Source: a virus. From it: a stretch of DNA of 44,295 nucleotides. Location of the stretch: IMG/VR virus record IMGVR_UViG_3300050019_000029, positions 1 through 44,295 of that record. One strand, 5' to 3'. The position numbers and the translations under genes were made by a program. Each line of letters begins with the position of its first letter. Positions within the stretch are counted from its first letter, which is position 1. This document shows positions 1 to 8,576 of this stretch, in pieces. Under the pieces are notes generated by a model that was given only the letters and a program-made list of their open reading frames with translations, had not been told where the DNA came from and searched no databases.

Positions 1-127
1 TTCTGGTATCCTCCTAAGCTAGACCTATGGTCGATGCTTGTGGCCGCCGTCAGCGGTACTTCAAACCCGCTTACTGTCTCTGCTACCTGCACCTCGACAG
101 CCACGTACATCAAGAGCGTTGGCAAGA
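1..127. repeat. Terminal direct repeat, left copy (circle closure)
   Basis: These 127 bases are identical to 44169-44295. The length is exactly a common maximal assembly k-mer (127), so the simplest reading is an assembly overlap that closes a 44,168-bp circle, rather than the physical terminal repeat of the virion DNA. The repeat lies inside a tail-fibre gene whose reading frame passes through it unbroken, which supports circular joining. Confidence 0.95.
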
Positions 128-780
128 TACTCCCTGCTACCTGCACCAGCACCGCGACGCTGATCAGGCGGACTGCCAAGACGCTCCTAGCAACATGCAC
201 TAGCACCTCTTCAATGCTGAAGAGCGTCGGCAAGAAGCTAGTAGCAACATGCACCAGCTCGCTCATTGGCGGCGCTAGCTATATCGCGGCAGGCGGCACG
301 CTGTTCTTTAAGACTGTAGTAGCAACGTGTACAAGCACGTCCTCTCTAGTCACCCACAGCTCCTTCGCCCGCACCGTCATCGCGACATGCACGAGCACCT
401 CTACGCTCATCAAGCGCGTCGGCAAGACACTCCTTGCAACATGCACGAGCACCTCCTCGGTACTCAAAAGCATCGGCAAGAAGCTCGTCGCTACATGCAC
501 GAGCACGTCCTCGGTAGTCGCCCACAAATGTGTGGTGTACTTCCAGACGGTCATAGCTACATGCACTAGCTCGCTAATCGGCAGCACTCTCAAGTACCTA
601 TACGCTGCGGTCCTAGCTACGGCTACGCTCAAGGTCTACAAGCCCCTACCACCTCCAGTCATCCCGGGATCAGACACGTTGTACCTGCTCAATGAGCTTC
701 AGAAAGTTAGCAACGCTTTCAACGCCCATGTCGCGGCTACCAAAGCCCTAGACGCACGGCTGACTGCAGCTGGATTTTAA
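1..780 (+). CDS. LamG-type tail fibre, 3' part (gene crosses the circle join)
   Basis: This is the C-terminal 259 codons of a 499-residue protein whose 5' part starts at 43449. The frames match exactly: 43449-44168 is 240 codons, so base 1 is in frame. The ATG at 34 is therefore internal. The first residues (FWYPPKLDLWS) finish the concanavalin/LamG-like domain. Then comes a run of nine ATCTS-centred repeats of about 16-26 residues, with hydrophobic and basic residues between them (IKSVGK, TLL, KLV). A Pro-rich linker (KPLPPP) and a helical C-terminal end (YLLNELQKVSNAF) follow. Similar repeats occur in hypothetical tail proteins of phages. I infer a fibre shaft or receptor-binding accessory; the function is not proven. 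Confidence 0.85.
   Translation, partial: FWYPPKLDLWSMLVAAVSGTSNPLTVSATCTSTATYIKSVGKILPATCTSTATLIRRTAKTLLATCTSTSSMLKSVGKKLVATCTSSLIGGASYIAAGGTLFFKTVVATCTSTSSLVTHSSFARTVIATCTSTSTLIKRVGKTLLATCTSTSSVLKSIGKKLVATCTSTSSVVAHKCVVYFQTVIATCTSSLIGSTLKYLYAAVLATATLKVYKPLPPPVIPGSDTLYLLNELQKVSNAFNAHVAATKALDARLTAAGF
82..621 (+). repeat. Coding tandem repeats (ATCTS units)
   Basis: Nine degenerate units are seen, each beginning with codons for A-T-C-T-S (for example at 82, 156 and 556). Spacing is mostly 54-60 nt with two longer units of about 78 nt. A tenth unit (ATAT near 616) has lost the Cys. DNA similarity is highest over the ATG-like core gc(a/t)acatgcac(c/g)agc. Units 1-4 and 5-9 repeat in a similar order (TAT.., TAT.., TSS.., then SLIGG/SLIGS), suggesting duplication of a block. 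Confidence 0.85.
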
Positions 781-1099
781 CCAAGACTTCAAGCTCGTCA
801 CACGACATCGGCTCTTCACTACGGACGACTTTTGGTTCGAGGTGGATGAGTACGTGCGAGGCGGGGACCAGCTTCTCATCGCCCATGTGCGAATAGTCCG
901 CTGGTCCCCCTCGGTTCATAAGCAGTGCCACGCCATGTGGGCTGTGTTCCGTTCGTGTGTCACAGCCCCACTCTTCACGCTCGGCATTGTAGACGACGAT
1001 AAGTTCGAGCGCTTCGTGAGCAGCTTCGGCTACCAGCCATTTCAGACCGTCACATGTGTGAACGGCGAACAACGCCGCCTTTTCATTCATAGAATTTAG
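770..1099 (+). CDS. GNAT-like small phage protein without a clear start codon
   Basis: The frame is open from 764 to the TAG at 1097-1099. The protein text looks genuine from about LDFNQDFKLVTRHR onward and ends FVSSFGYQPFQ...GEQRRLFIH, which is the shape of the C-terminal half of GNAT-like proteins (the FGY/FGF..P motif). I know similar unannotated proteins next to tail genes of phages; an enzymatic role is inference. There is no ATG, GTG or TTG before the GTG at 842, and starting there removes part of the apparent fold. Translation may start at CTG 770, start at GTG 842, or arrive by +1 frameshift from the fibre gene that overlaps its first bases. The start is therefore uncertain; the reading frame itself is fairly sure. 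The opposite-strand frame over the same bases is not protein-like. Confidence 0.6.
   Translation: MDFNQDFKLVTRHRLFTTDDFWFEVDEYVRGGDQLLIAHVRIVRWSPSVHKQCHAMWAVFRSCVTAPLFTLGIVDDDKFERFVSSFGYQPFQTVTCVNGEQRRLFIHRI
772..781 (+). other. Candidate +1 frameshift site (GGA TTT TAA C)
   Basis: The fibre frame ends GGA TTT TAA. A Phe tRNA on TTT could slip by one base onto the overlapping TTT (776-778), putting AAC in the A site. This is the same logic as the prfB CTT TGA C site. The +1 frame is open from 764 and encodes the downstream GNAT-like ORF, which lacks a convincing start codon of its own. No clear Shine-Dalgarno-like stimulator is visible upstream. Confidence 0.3.
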
Positions 1100-1106
1100 G
1101 GACCAC

Positions 1107-2078
1107 ATGTCCACGTCCTCCACCAAAGACACCACCTCCGCAGCCACCTCGACCCCTTGGGCTCCTCAGGCTGCAGCGCTCACCTCAGCGTTTGGCAATG
1201 CGCAGAACGCGTATGGCACAGCCTCTCAGGCCGTAGCGCCCACTGACTTCACTGCGCAGATGACGCCCGATCAGCTATCGACGTTCCAGTCGATGATCAA
1301 TCAGGGTGGTAACCAAGCCATCCCGCAGCAGACCGCAGGCACCGCAGGAACCATGCAGAACGCAGGCACCTCTGGTGTCACAGGCGCTCTCTCTGGCCTC
1401 GCAGGCTACAACCCAGCTGCAACTAACAACACCCAGTCTCAGGTCGATGCCGCGAACCAGTACGTCGCTGGCCAGAACATCCCCGCTCAGGTAGCCGCTG
1501 CAATGCAGGGCGCTACCCAGACCGCCAACGATGTCACGATGCCTGGCATCGAACAGAACGCAGCTGTCGGTGGAAACACCAACTCCTCGCGCACTGGCAT
1601 TGCTGACGGTCTCGTGCAGCGCGGCCTCGCAGAGCAGTCTGCGAACCTCAACGGCTCGCTCTCTGGCACCGCTTACGCAAACGGGCTCAACCTCGCTCAG
1701 CAGACTGCCCAGAACAACAACGTGTCGAACCTCGGAGCCCTAAGCACCGCTGGATCCATCGGCAACACGGCAGCCAACACTGGCGTCAACGCGGGTACGG
1801 CATCTATTGCCAACCAAGGCGCTCTCGACAACACGGCTATGGCAGGCGGCGCAGGACAGCAGGCGGCAACGCAGGCTAACCTCACCAACCAGAACCAGCA
1901 GTACCAGAACCAGCAGACCGGCGCATTCACGCCGCTGCAGCATCTCATGTCGATCATCGGCACCCAGAATTGGGGTCCGCAGACAACTGGTACGGCCCAA
2001 GAAACTTCTACGCCGTCCGCGTGGCAGACTATTAGTGGGCTAATGTCCTCTGCTGGATCACTCGCGGCGGGGTTTTAA
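1107..2078 (+). CDS. Ala/Gln/Asn/Thr-rich putative ejection (internal virion) protein
   Basis: This is a 323-residue protein of low complexity: Ala, Gln, Asn, Thr, Ser and Gly dominate and there is no Cys. It starts with the Ser/Thr-rich STSSTKDTTSAATSTPW and ends with a hydrophobic, Gly/Ala-rich helix (SGLMSSAGSLAAGF). It is the first of three long genes between the fibre and the terminase, each separated by 1-8 nt, the usual place for ejection proteins in podoviruses of this gene order. No catalytic motif is visible. The call rests on composition and position, so the function is inferred. Confidence 0.75.
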   Translation: MSTSSTKDTTSAATSTPWAPQAAALTSAFGNAQNAYGTASQAVAPTDFTAQMTPDQLSTFQSMINQGGNQAIPQQTAGTAGTMQNAGTSGVTGALSGLAGYNPAATNNTQSQVDAANQYVAGQNIPAQVAAAMQGATQTANDVTMPGIEQNAAVGGNTNSSRTGIADGLVQRGLAEQSANLNGSLSGTAYANGLNLAQQTAQNNNVSNLGALSTAGSIGNTAANTGVNAGTASIANQGALDNTAMAGGAGQQAATQANLTNQNQQYQNQQTGAFTPLQHLMSIIGTQNWGPQTTGTAQETSTPSAWQTISGLMSSAGSLAAGF

Positions 2079-2079
2079 C

Positions 2080-3831
2080 GTGGCCGACAACACCTCCAGC
2101 TGGATGGACTTTGCCCAGCGCTCGCGTGACGACGGTGGCCTCGGCCTTGCGTCACACCAAGCGGCTGGCCTCGTCGGAAACCTTCAGAACGAAAGCGGCT
2201 CTGCCATCCCCTCATGGGGGCCAACGGGCGACAACGGCTCCGCATGGGGCTCCGCTCAATGGCGCGGTGACCGCCTCGACGGGCTCAAGCAGCTCTCTCA
2301 GGACAACGGGACCGACTACCGCACACCCGAAGCCCAACAGGCTTGGATGCGGCATGAGATGGATACCACGCACAATGGTGCGTACAAGGCGCTTCAGGCA
2401 TCCGCTACGCCTGAGGACGCCGCGAACGTCGTCAATCGGCAGTACGAAATATCTGCTGATCGCTCAGGCCGACGCGGGCAGTCCGCGCGTGCCCTCATGG
2501 ACGGCCCCACCGCAATAGAGACTGCCATGGGCAGGACGCCCGCAACAGGATCACAAGCAATGGCCTACGACGACCCGAACGCCAACGGCGCTCTAAACCC
2601 AGCGCAGCCCCCTGGCGCACTTACTCCGGGCGGTCAACCACAAGCAGCTAAGCCCAGCTTCCTGCACTCCCTCGGCATGGCCATGATGAACGCGGCCCCA
2701 GGCCTCGCCAGTATCTCAAGCCCAGCTCAGGCTCAGGCGCTGCAGGCCGCCGCTGTTGCTGCGCGTCCCGCCGCTGATACAGGTACATGGTCTATGACCA
2801 ATCTGCCTGACGGCACGCCCGCGCGCATACACAACAAGACCGGCATCATCGTCGGCCTAGATGGCAAGCCTGTCACGGGCGACCACTCCAAGGAAACCCC
2901 GTGGGTTCATCTCGGCAAGGACGCCTCTGGCGTTGATCGCTGGGGACCGCGCCCGACTGACGAACAGCTCGCCGCCCAGAAGGCCGCTGCTCCCGCTGCT
3001 CCCGATACTTCAGGCCTTACGGGACCAGAGTTCATGGACAGCCTCGGACAATCTAGGGGAACCGGCTATCAGAACAAGGTGCAAGCGATTGTTGACGGAC
3101 GCGCGCTGATTCCAATAGGAAGAGCAGTAGCAGAAGGCACCCCCGGTGCTCAGATGGTCAACGACGTGATGCAAGCTGACCCCACCTACGAACAGGGGAA
3201 CGCTATGGCCCGCCAGAAGCTTAGGCAATCCTTCGAGACCGCGACCGGCCCCAACTCTCCTGCGGTGCAGATGCGAATGGGCGGCGCAACCTTGAACCAC
3301 GGGGGTTCTATCAGCGACACTCTAGAAGCCCTCAAGGGTTTCTACGACAACGCTGGCAGTTCAATCCCCTACAAGGATTACTACGCGAACAAGCTGCACA
3401 ACTCGACGTTGGCAGGCACAGGAACACCTGAGGCTCAAGCCTACGCTGCAGCTCAGTCAGAAATTGATAAGTATGCTGCGGAGAACGCAAAGTTCATGGG
3501 CGGCGGCGTCGCTGGTGAACATGAGATGCAGCGCATCCACGACCTCTACGACCTCAACAAGTCCCTTCCTGAACTCCGCTCTACACTAGAAGCTGACCGG
3601 ACCCTCGTCCACGGCAAAGCTGACACCCTGCAAGACCAGTGGCGTAACGGCATGAACAACAGCCCGCTGGTCAAGGACTACCCTGTCCTCTCGAAAGAGT
3701 CCCTGGCTGCTTCTGACAAGATCAGCAAGCGATACCAGCTGACAGCTCAGGGCGGATACACGCCCCCAGGTTCTACAGCTCCAGCTTCTGGACAAAAGGG
3801 GCGACAGCCTCTGAGCGACATCTTTAAATAG
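2080..3831 (+). CDS. Virion-associated lysozyme-domain protein
   Basis: The gene starts with GTG one base after the stop of the previous gene and encodes 583 residues. Residues about 10-140 match the phage tail lysozyme family (Phage_lysozyme2): SHQAAGLVGNLQNESG with the probable catalytic Glu, SAQWRGDRLDGLKQ, then AWMRHEMDTTHNGAYKAL. This domain cuts peptidoglycan during DNA entry. The remaining 440 residues are Ala/Gln/Pro-rich with helical stretches, as in ejection proteins, and show no further known motif. I infer a virion protein that opens the cell wall locally. The lysozyme domain is clear; the role of the long C-terminal part is not. Confidence 0.85.
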   Translation: MADNTSSWMDFAQRSRDDGGLGLASHQAAGLVGNLQNESGSAIPSWGPTGDNGSAWGSAQWRGDRLDGLKQLSQDNGTDYRTPEAQQAWMRHEMDTTHNGAYKALQASATPEDAANVVNRQYEISADRSGRRGQSARALMDGPTAIETAMGRTPATGSQAMAYDDPNANGALNPAQPPGALTPGGQPQAAKPSFLHSLGMAMMNAAPGLASISSPAQAQALQAAAVAARPAADTGTWSMTNLPDGTPARIHNKTGIIVGLDGKPVTGDHSKETPWVHLGKDASGVDRWGPRPTDEQLAAQKAAAPAAPDTSGLTGPEFMDSLGQSRGTGYQNKVQAIVDGRALIPIGRAVAEGTPGAQMVNDVMQADPTYEQGNAMARQKLRQSFETATGPNSPAVQMRMGGATLNHGGSISDTLEALKGFYDNAGSSIPYKDYYANKLHNSTLAGTGTPEAQAYAAAQSEIDKYAAENAKFMGGGVAGEHEMQRIHDLYDLNKSLPELRSTLEADRTLVHGKADTLQDQWRNGMNNSPLVKDYPVLSKESLAASDKISKRYQLTAQGGYTPPGSTAPASGQKGRQPLSDIFK

Positions 3832-3839
3832 GAAAAACA

Positions 3840-6464
3840 ATGGCCGGTCTGATCGACCCGAACGACATCGCGAAGGCCCGACAGTCCGGCTATTCCGACA
3901 CGGAAATATCTACGTTCCTTGCTGACAAGCACCCTGACCAGTTCAAGGCTGCGAAGGCGGCAGGATATAGCGACAGCGAAATTCTCAGCCACCTAGCGCC
4001 CACCACACCAGAGCCCTCTGGCCCCGGCGCAGGCTTCGCACACGGCGTGGCAGGCGTGTTTGGTGGACCAGCCTCAACTATTGGCCTCACTGGCGCTCCC
4101 ACGGATACGCTAGACGCTATCAAGAACAGCGCAGAGCCAGCGAACTACCAGCCCGCTCCAATCTTCGATAAGGCTGGCTTCCACCCCGGCAACATCGCGC
4201 AGTCTCTCGCAGAGGCCGCCCCTGGCTTAACTACTGACATCCTCGCTGGCAAGACTGGCGCAATGGTCGGCAATAAGGTCGGCGGCGTACGTGGTGGCGT
4301 AGTCGGAGGCCTCGGAGGCTTCTTAGGCTCCGCATTCCTCCGCAACTTCGGCCCCGGCGCACACGAGAACGCTGACGCCCGCACGGGTGTTCCCAACTCC
4401 CCTGTAGCAATGCAGGACATGACCCGAGAAGTCGGCAAGCAGGGCCTCGAAGCTGTTCCTAACATGCTCCTTGGTGGACGCTTTGTCCCCGGAGTCGCTA
4501 AGTCTCTCGCAGAGAGTGCTCTAGCTAAGATCGGCACGACAGCCGCTGTTGGTGGAGGCGTCGGTGCTACTAACGACTTAATCAATCAAGTTGGCACCAC
4601 GGCAGGATCAAAGGACGGCGTAAAGTATGACTGGCACGGCGGCGCGAACGCGGCGACTACGGGCGCTTTGCTTAACACTGCGCTGGCTTCACCAAGGGCT
4701 GCCGCAGATGTCGCAGGAAACATCAAGTACGGTGGAATTGAAAGCGACCCCGAGAACAGAGCCGCAGCCACTCTCGTAGCCAACAGGAATGTTGAAGCTG
4801 CAGACGGTCGTAAGCTAAACAGCGCCGCGACATCCCAAGATGTCAAAGACAACGTATCCGCTGATATTCGCAAAGAACTATCAGCCTCAGCGAAGGGCGA
4901 GAGCAATCTCTCCCAAGGCACTTCCAACACACTAGCTCGCATTCAGCAGGGCGGCACAGCCAGCCCGACCGAACTCAATGCTCTCTCTAACGAAGCCTCC
5001 CCAGAAACGGCAAGCCTCGCACGCCAAGCTCTGTTATCGTCACAGACAAAGGCCCTTGGTGGTCTCTCTGATGGTAGTCTCTCTGGCCCCATGGATAAGC
5101 TTGGGATCATGAGGCCCGGAGTCGCGGCGACCGCCTTAGCTGCGGCAGCGACAGGCGCTCACTTAGGCCTTGCAGCCTCAGTGCCTGCGCTCGGAGCTGT
5201 CTACGGAGCCTACGGCCTCGCTCGTGGCATCGACAAACTCACAGGAGCCCGCTCGCCCGTTCAAGGCTTCACGAACAGGTTTGCGGACGCCAATGTCCCC
5301 ATTCGTGCTCCCGAAGCCGTACCCGCTCAGCCTGCTCCTGTGAGCACTTCAGTGCCTCAGATAGCTCCTCCGCAGGACACACAGCTGTGGGGTGCTCCTA
5401 AGCCTGAAGCCCCCAGCATCGACGCCAACGCTCAGAACGCCGACATCCAAGGCATGCTCCGCATGGCGGCAGCACGTCGGAATGTAGCTGCTGAACAACA
5501 GGCCGCTGCAGCTCCTCCAGCTCCCGCGCCTGCGGCCCCGGCCATCGACCCCAACCTGCTCCCGCGTTCCATCACTGGTCCTGCGAGGAACATAACGCGG
5601 GGTTTCAAGAACTCGGCTCGGGCTCAGGAAGTGTTCAACATTGCCACCCGTAAGGCCGAAGGAACTGCACAGGCCGAAGGTCTCGCTGCAAATAGCCCTG
5701 CGATCAACGATCAGGGTGGCCTCAGCGCTCTCAGCAATCCTGAGTTCACCAAGCGTGGCTCACAGCTGCTTAGCGCAGCGAACGTCATGAAGAAGCTCAC
5801 GGCACAGCCCGCTGAAGTCTCTGACGCTCCCGCGTCTCCTGAGATTGCTGCAGCGATGCAGACGGTCGCCGCACACGCTGCTCCGCAAGGACAGGCTGCG
5901 CCCACAGCCAACGCAGCGCCTCCGGGTGCGCCCGCACCCTTCAGTGCGTTGATGCAGAGGCTCCATGACAGTGGCGCAATCACCGCACCTTCTGCGGAGA
6001 ATACAGCGCCAATCTTCGCACCGCCTGAGCCTCCGATGATCGCTAAGATCAGCAAGAAGCTCGGTAAGCCTGTGCAAGAGACGCCACACCCCGAAGAAGC
6101 CTTCGCCAAGGGCTACACCCCGATGGACAAAGAGCAGCTCTGGGGCAAAGGCATGCCTGACAAACAGTTCGCTCAGGCCGATGCCGCGAAGAAGTCCAAC
6201 CTCAAAGACCCCGAAGCCTACATGGAAGGCATCGTCCGCGACCGAACGAAACGGCGCGGCATCCTTGCTTCCATAGCTGGCGAGGGTCACGACGCAGACC
6301 AGACGCACATCGCGGACCTGCTCGAAGAGCTGCACCACACGCGCCGCGCAGACAAAGCGAACGGCGCAATCGGACACTTCACTGCGAAGATGTCTCCCGG
6401 CATGAGAGCTGCAGTACGCAAGCGCATGGACAAGAGTTTCATCAACAGTATGTGGAGCACATGA
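3840..6464 (+). CDS. Large internal virion / ejection protein
   Basis: This is an 874-residue protein, the largest encoded here. The N-terminus carries two copies of a short helical motif, ARQSGYSDTEISTFLA and AKAAGYSDSEILSHLA, which I know from other phage internal proteins. Residues about 135-170 and 420-460 are Gly/Ala-rich and hydrophobic and could insert into or cross a membrane. Residues about 480-720 are Pro/Ala-rich linkers. The C-terminal 130 residues are charged and helical. It lies directly before the terminase genes and its stop overlaps the terminase start (ATGA). I infer an ejection protein forming part of a trans-envelope channel, by analogy with T7 gp15/gp16 position rather than similarity. 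Confidence 0.75.
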   Translation: MAGLIDPNDIAKARQSGYSDTEISTFLADKHPDQFKAAKAAGYSDSEILSHLAPTTPEPSGPGAGFAHGVAGVFGGPASTIGLTGAPTDTLDAIKNSAEPANYQPAPIFDKAGFHPGNIAQSLAEAAPGLTTDILAGKTGAMVGNKVGGVRGGVVGGLGGFLGSAFLRNFGPGAHENADARTGVPNSPVAMQDMTREVGKQGLEAVPNMLLGGRFVPGVAKSLAESALAKIGTTAAVGGGVGATNDLINQVGTTAGSKDGVKYDWHGGANAATTGALLNTALASPRAAADVAGNIKYGGIESDPENRAAATLVANRNVEAADGRKLNSAATSQDVKDNVSADIRKELSASAKGESNLSQGTSNTLARIQQGGTASPTELNALSNEASPETASLARQALLSSQTKALGGLSDGSLSGPMDKLGIMRPGVAATALAAAATGAHLGLAASVPALGAVYGAYGLARGIDKLTGARSPVQGFTNRFADANVPIRAPEAVPAQPAPVSTSVPQIAPPQDTQLWGAPKPEAPSIDANAQNADIQGMLRMAAARRNVAAEQQAAAAPPAPAPAAPAIDPNLLPRSITGPARNITRGFKNSARAQEVFNIATRKAEGTAQAEGLAANSPAINDQGGLSALSNPEFTKRGSQLLSAANVMKKLTAQPAEVSDAPASPEIAAAMQTVAAHAAPQGQAAPTANAAPPGAPAPFSALMQRLHDSGAITAPSAENTAPIFAPPEPPMIAKISKKLGKPVQETPHPEEAFAKGYTPMDKEQLWGKGMPDKQFAQADAAKKSNLKDPEAYMEGIVRDRTKRRGILASIAGEGHDADQTHIADLLEELHHTRRADKANGAIGHFTAKMSPGMRAAVRKRMDKSFINSMWST

Positions 6465-6991
6465 CAAAGAAGCTAGACCCCGACAGGCCCAACAAAGCTC
6501 GTCGGGGTCGGCCTCCCAAGGCCAAAGGCACCAACTCCGCGCGTCTTAAGGCCATCTGGGCAGACCCAGAACGCCGCGCTGAGATGATTACAAAGATCAA
6601 GGCTGCACGCGCCATCCAAGCGATAGAGCGCCTCGCCAACCCCCTTAAATTCTCGCGCATTGGAACCCCTAACGGGATGACCCGGCGCTCCGCAGCTCCT
6701 CTGTGGAAAAAAGCTCGCCAACAGGCAGACAGGTATGTTCAGAAGATGAAAGACGAAGGCGTTATCTCCGACGTGATCGTTCCCGACAGCGATGAGGCCA
6801 AAGGCGTTGCAGCTCTCCACCAAGCTACGGTAATCGCGCTCGGACCTTCCGACAAGGTTACGAAGCTAGCAGCGATCCGCACGGTTCTCGAATACACGCG
6901 CTCCAAGCCAGAGAGCAAGTCTAAGATGACCATCAACACGTCTGAACAGTGGCTGGCAGCAATTGCCGCCGACGATGCAGGCTCAGAATAA
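6461..6991 (+). CDS. terS: Putative terminase small subunit
   Basis: The 176-residue product is basic. Its N-terminus holds an AT-hook-like motif, RRGRPPK, and the middle is helical, as expected for a DNA-recognition subunit. The gene overlaps the previous stop in an ATGA quartet, which is why I start at 6461; an in-frame ATG at 6452 would add three residues. The large terminase gene follows with a 17-nt overlap, and position is the main evidence. The role would be to recognise concatemer DNA and load it onto the large subunit. No family match is certain from sequence alone. Confidence 0.7.
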   Translation: MTKKLDPDRPNKARRGRPPKAKGTNSARLKAIWADPERRAEMITKIKAARAIQAIERLANPLKFSRIGTPNGMTRRSAAPLWKKARQQADRYVQKMKDEGVISDVIVPDSDEAKGVAALHQATVIALGPSDKVTKLAAIRTVLEYTRSKPESKSKMTINTSEQWLAAIAADDAGSE

Positions 6992-8573
6992 CGATAAGCT
7001 GCGCGCCACGCGCAAGCGCCTACTCGATGACTTCGAGTTCTATAGCAAGCACTGTGTGAAGATCAGGACGAAGCAAGGCACCATCGTGCCTCTCGTCTTC
7101 AATCAAGTACAGAAGCGCTTCGCTCAGGCCATCATCGACCAGATGGGGACGCGCGGCTACGTCCGCATGGTTGTGCTCAAGGCACGCCAGCAAGGCCTCT
7201 CCACCGTCATCACCGCATGGCAATACTGGTGGCTCTCCCAGCGCAAGGCTCAAAAGGGCCTCGTGATGGCGCATGAAGCCGATGCCACCACGTCCCTGTG
7301 GGATATGTATAAACGTGTGCATGACAACGCACCTGAGATGGTCAAACCCCATCACAAGTACTCGTCGCGCACGGAACTCTCATTCGACATTCTCGATAGC
7401 TCGCTCCGCATCGCCACCGCTGGTGGCCGGGGTGTAGCTCGCGGCGAAACGCTGCAGGTCGCGCACCTCTCTGAGGTTGCCTTCTGGCCCCCAGCTTTCG
7501 CTGCGGCAAATTTCAATGGTCTCATTCAGGCCGTTCCTGATGAGCCGGGTACAGCAGTGTTCCTAGAGAGCACAGCTCAAGGCATGACAGGTAAGTTCAG
7601 GGAGCAGTGGGTCGGAGCAACGAACGGCTCTACCGGCTACTTCCCGTTCTTCTCGCCCTGGTTTGAGAGCGCTGAGTACACCACGATGCCCCCGGCTGAC
7701 TTTGAGCCGACGCACGAAGAGAAAGAACTCGCCACGACATTCGGCCTCGACTGGGGCCAGCTGTGTTGGCGTCGTCGTAAGATTGCCACGAGCGGTCACG
7801 ACCTCTTCAAGCAAGAGTATCCCGCGACACCCGACGAAGCCTTCATCTCGACAGGCCGTCCTGTGTTCAACCCCGACTATCTGCAGCAGCGCCTCCGCAC
7901 ACCTGTGGAGCCCATCAAGCGCATGGCTGTGGAGAACGTCACAGACAACATTGGATCACTCGTTGAGCACTCAAGAGGCGAACTCCTTGTCTACCGTGAA
8001 CTCGATCAGAAAGAGACTTACGTTATCGGCGCAGACGTTGGCATGGGCGTGCGTGGCGGTGATCCCTCTTGTGCCCAAGTCCTTGATAGCCAGTTGCGTC
8101 AAGTCGCTGTGTGGCGCGGAGTTGTCCACCCCGATTATTTCGGCAAGGTACTCGCCACTCTCGGCTACCACTACCATTCAGCGCTTGTGGCTCCCGAACG
8201 TAACAATCACGGACTGGTCACTTGCATCACGCTGAGAGACCTTCAGTACCCCTACCTATACACGGACGTTGCTGAAGGCACGCTCGACAGCAACAAAGAC
8301 ACTATCAACCTCGGGTTCTTCACCTCAGAGAGAACCAAGCCTCTCATCATCGACAAGCTCAGATCATCAGACCGCGAACGCGAGTGTGAAATCTACGACA
8401 CGACAACGCTCACAGAGATGCTGTCCTACGTAGTGACCGAGAGCGGCAAGATGGAAGCAGAACAAGGCGCTCACGACGACACCGTCATGGCGCTCGCCAT
8501 CGCCCTGTATATTCACGAAGGCAAGTGGTCCCCCGTCGCATTCTCTGACGACTTCTATTCAAAGGCAATTTAA
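6975..8573 (+). CDS. terL: Terminase large subunit (ATPase-nuclease)
   Basis: This is the packaging motor; it couples ATP hydrolysis to DNA translocation and cuts concatemers. With the ATG at 6975 it has 532 residues. It shows a Walker A variant KARQQGLST (about residues 70-77), a Walker B ending in the catalytic pair SE (VAHLSEVAFW, about 166-167) and an RNase H-like nuclease. The nuclease acidic residues lie in IGADVGMG (about D354), APERNNHG (about E408) and HDDTVMA (about D501/D502). A TTG at 6963 could add four residues. The type resembles the P22/HMO-2011 kind rather than T7 gp19. It is followed three bases later by the portal gene. Confidence 0.95.
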   Translation: MQAQNNDKLRATRKRLLDDFEFYSKHCVKIRTKQGTIVPLVFNQVQKRFAQAIIDQMGTRGYVRMVVLKARQQGLSTVITAWQYWWLSQRKAQKGLVMAHEADATTSLWDMYKRVHDNAPEMVKPHHKYSSRTELSFDILDSSLRIATAGGRGVARGETLQVAHLSEVAFWPPAFAAANFNGLIQAVPDEPGTAVFLESTAQGMTGKFREQWVGATNGSTGYFPFFSPWFESAEYTTMPPADFEPTHEEKELATTFGLDWGQLCWRRRKIATSGHDLFKQEYPATPDEAFISTGRPVFNPDYLQQRLRTPVEPIKRMAVENVTDNIGSLVEHSRGELLVYRELDQKETYVIGADVGMGVRGGDPSCAQVLDSQLRQVAVWRGVVHPDYFGKVLATLGYHYHSALVAPERNNHGLVTCITLRDLQYPYLYTDVAEGTLDSNKDTINLGFFTSERTKPLIIDKLRSSDRERECEIYDTTTLTEMLSYVVTESGKMEAEQGAHDDTVMALAIALYIHEGKWSPVAFSDDFYSKAI

Positions 8574-8576
8574 TCA

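Noticed and set aside
1-127. True short direct terminal repeat of packaged DNA
   Set aside because: The length equals a standard k-mer and the repeat lies inside a gene; an assembly overlap is simpler, although read data would decide.
82-621. Regular repeats resembling a CRISPR array
   Set aside because: The repeats are degenerate, lie wholly within an open reading frame, encode a regular protein motif and have no unique spacers.
279-632. Minus-strand and other-frame ORFs over the fibre repeats
   Set aside because: Their repetitive text (VLVHVAT...) only mirrors the coding repeats.
737-1147. Minus-strand frame of 136 codons
   Set aside because: It is antisense to the GNAT-like frame; its composition is not protein-like and it would be the only leftward gene in the virion arm.
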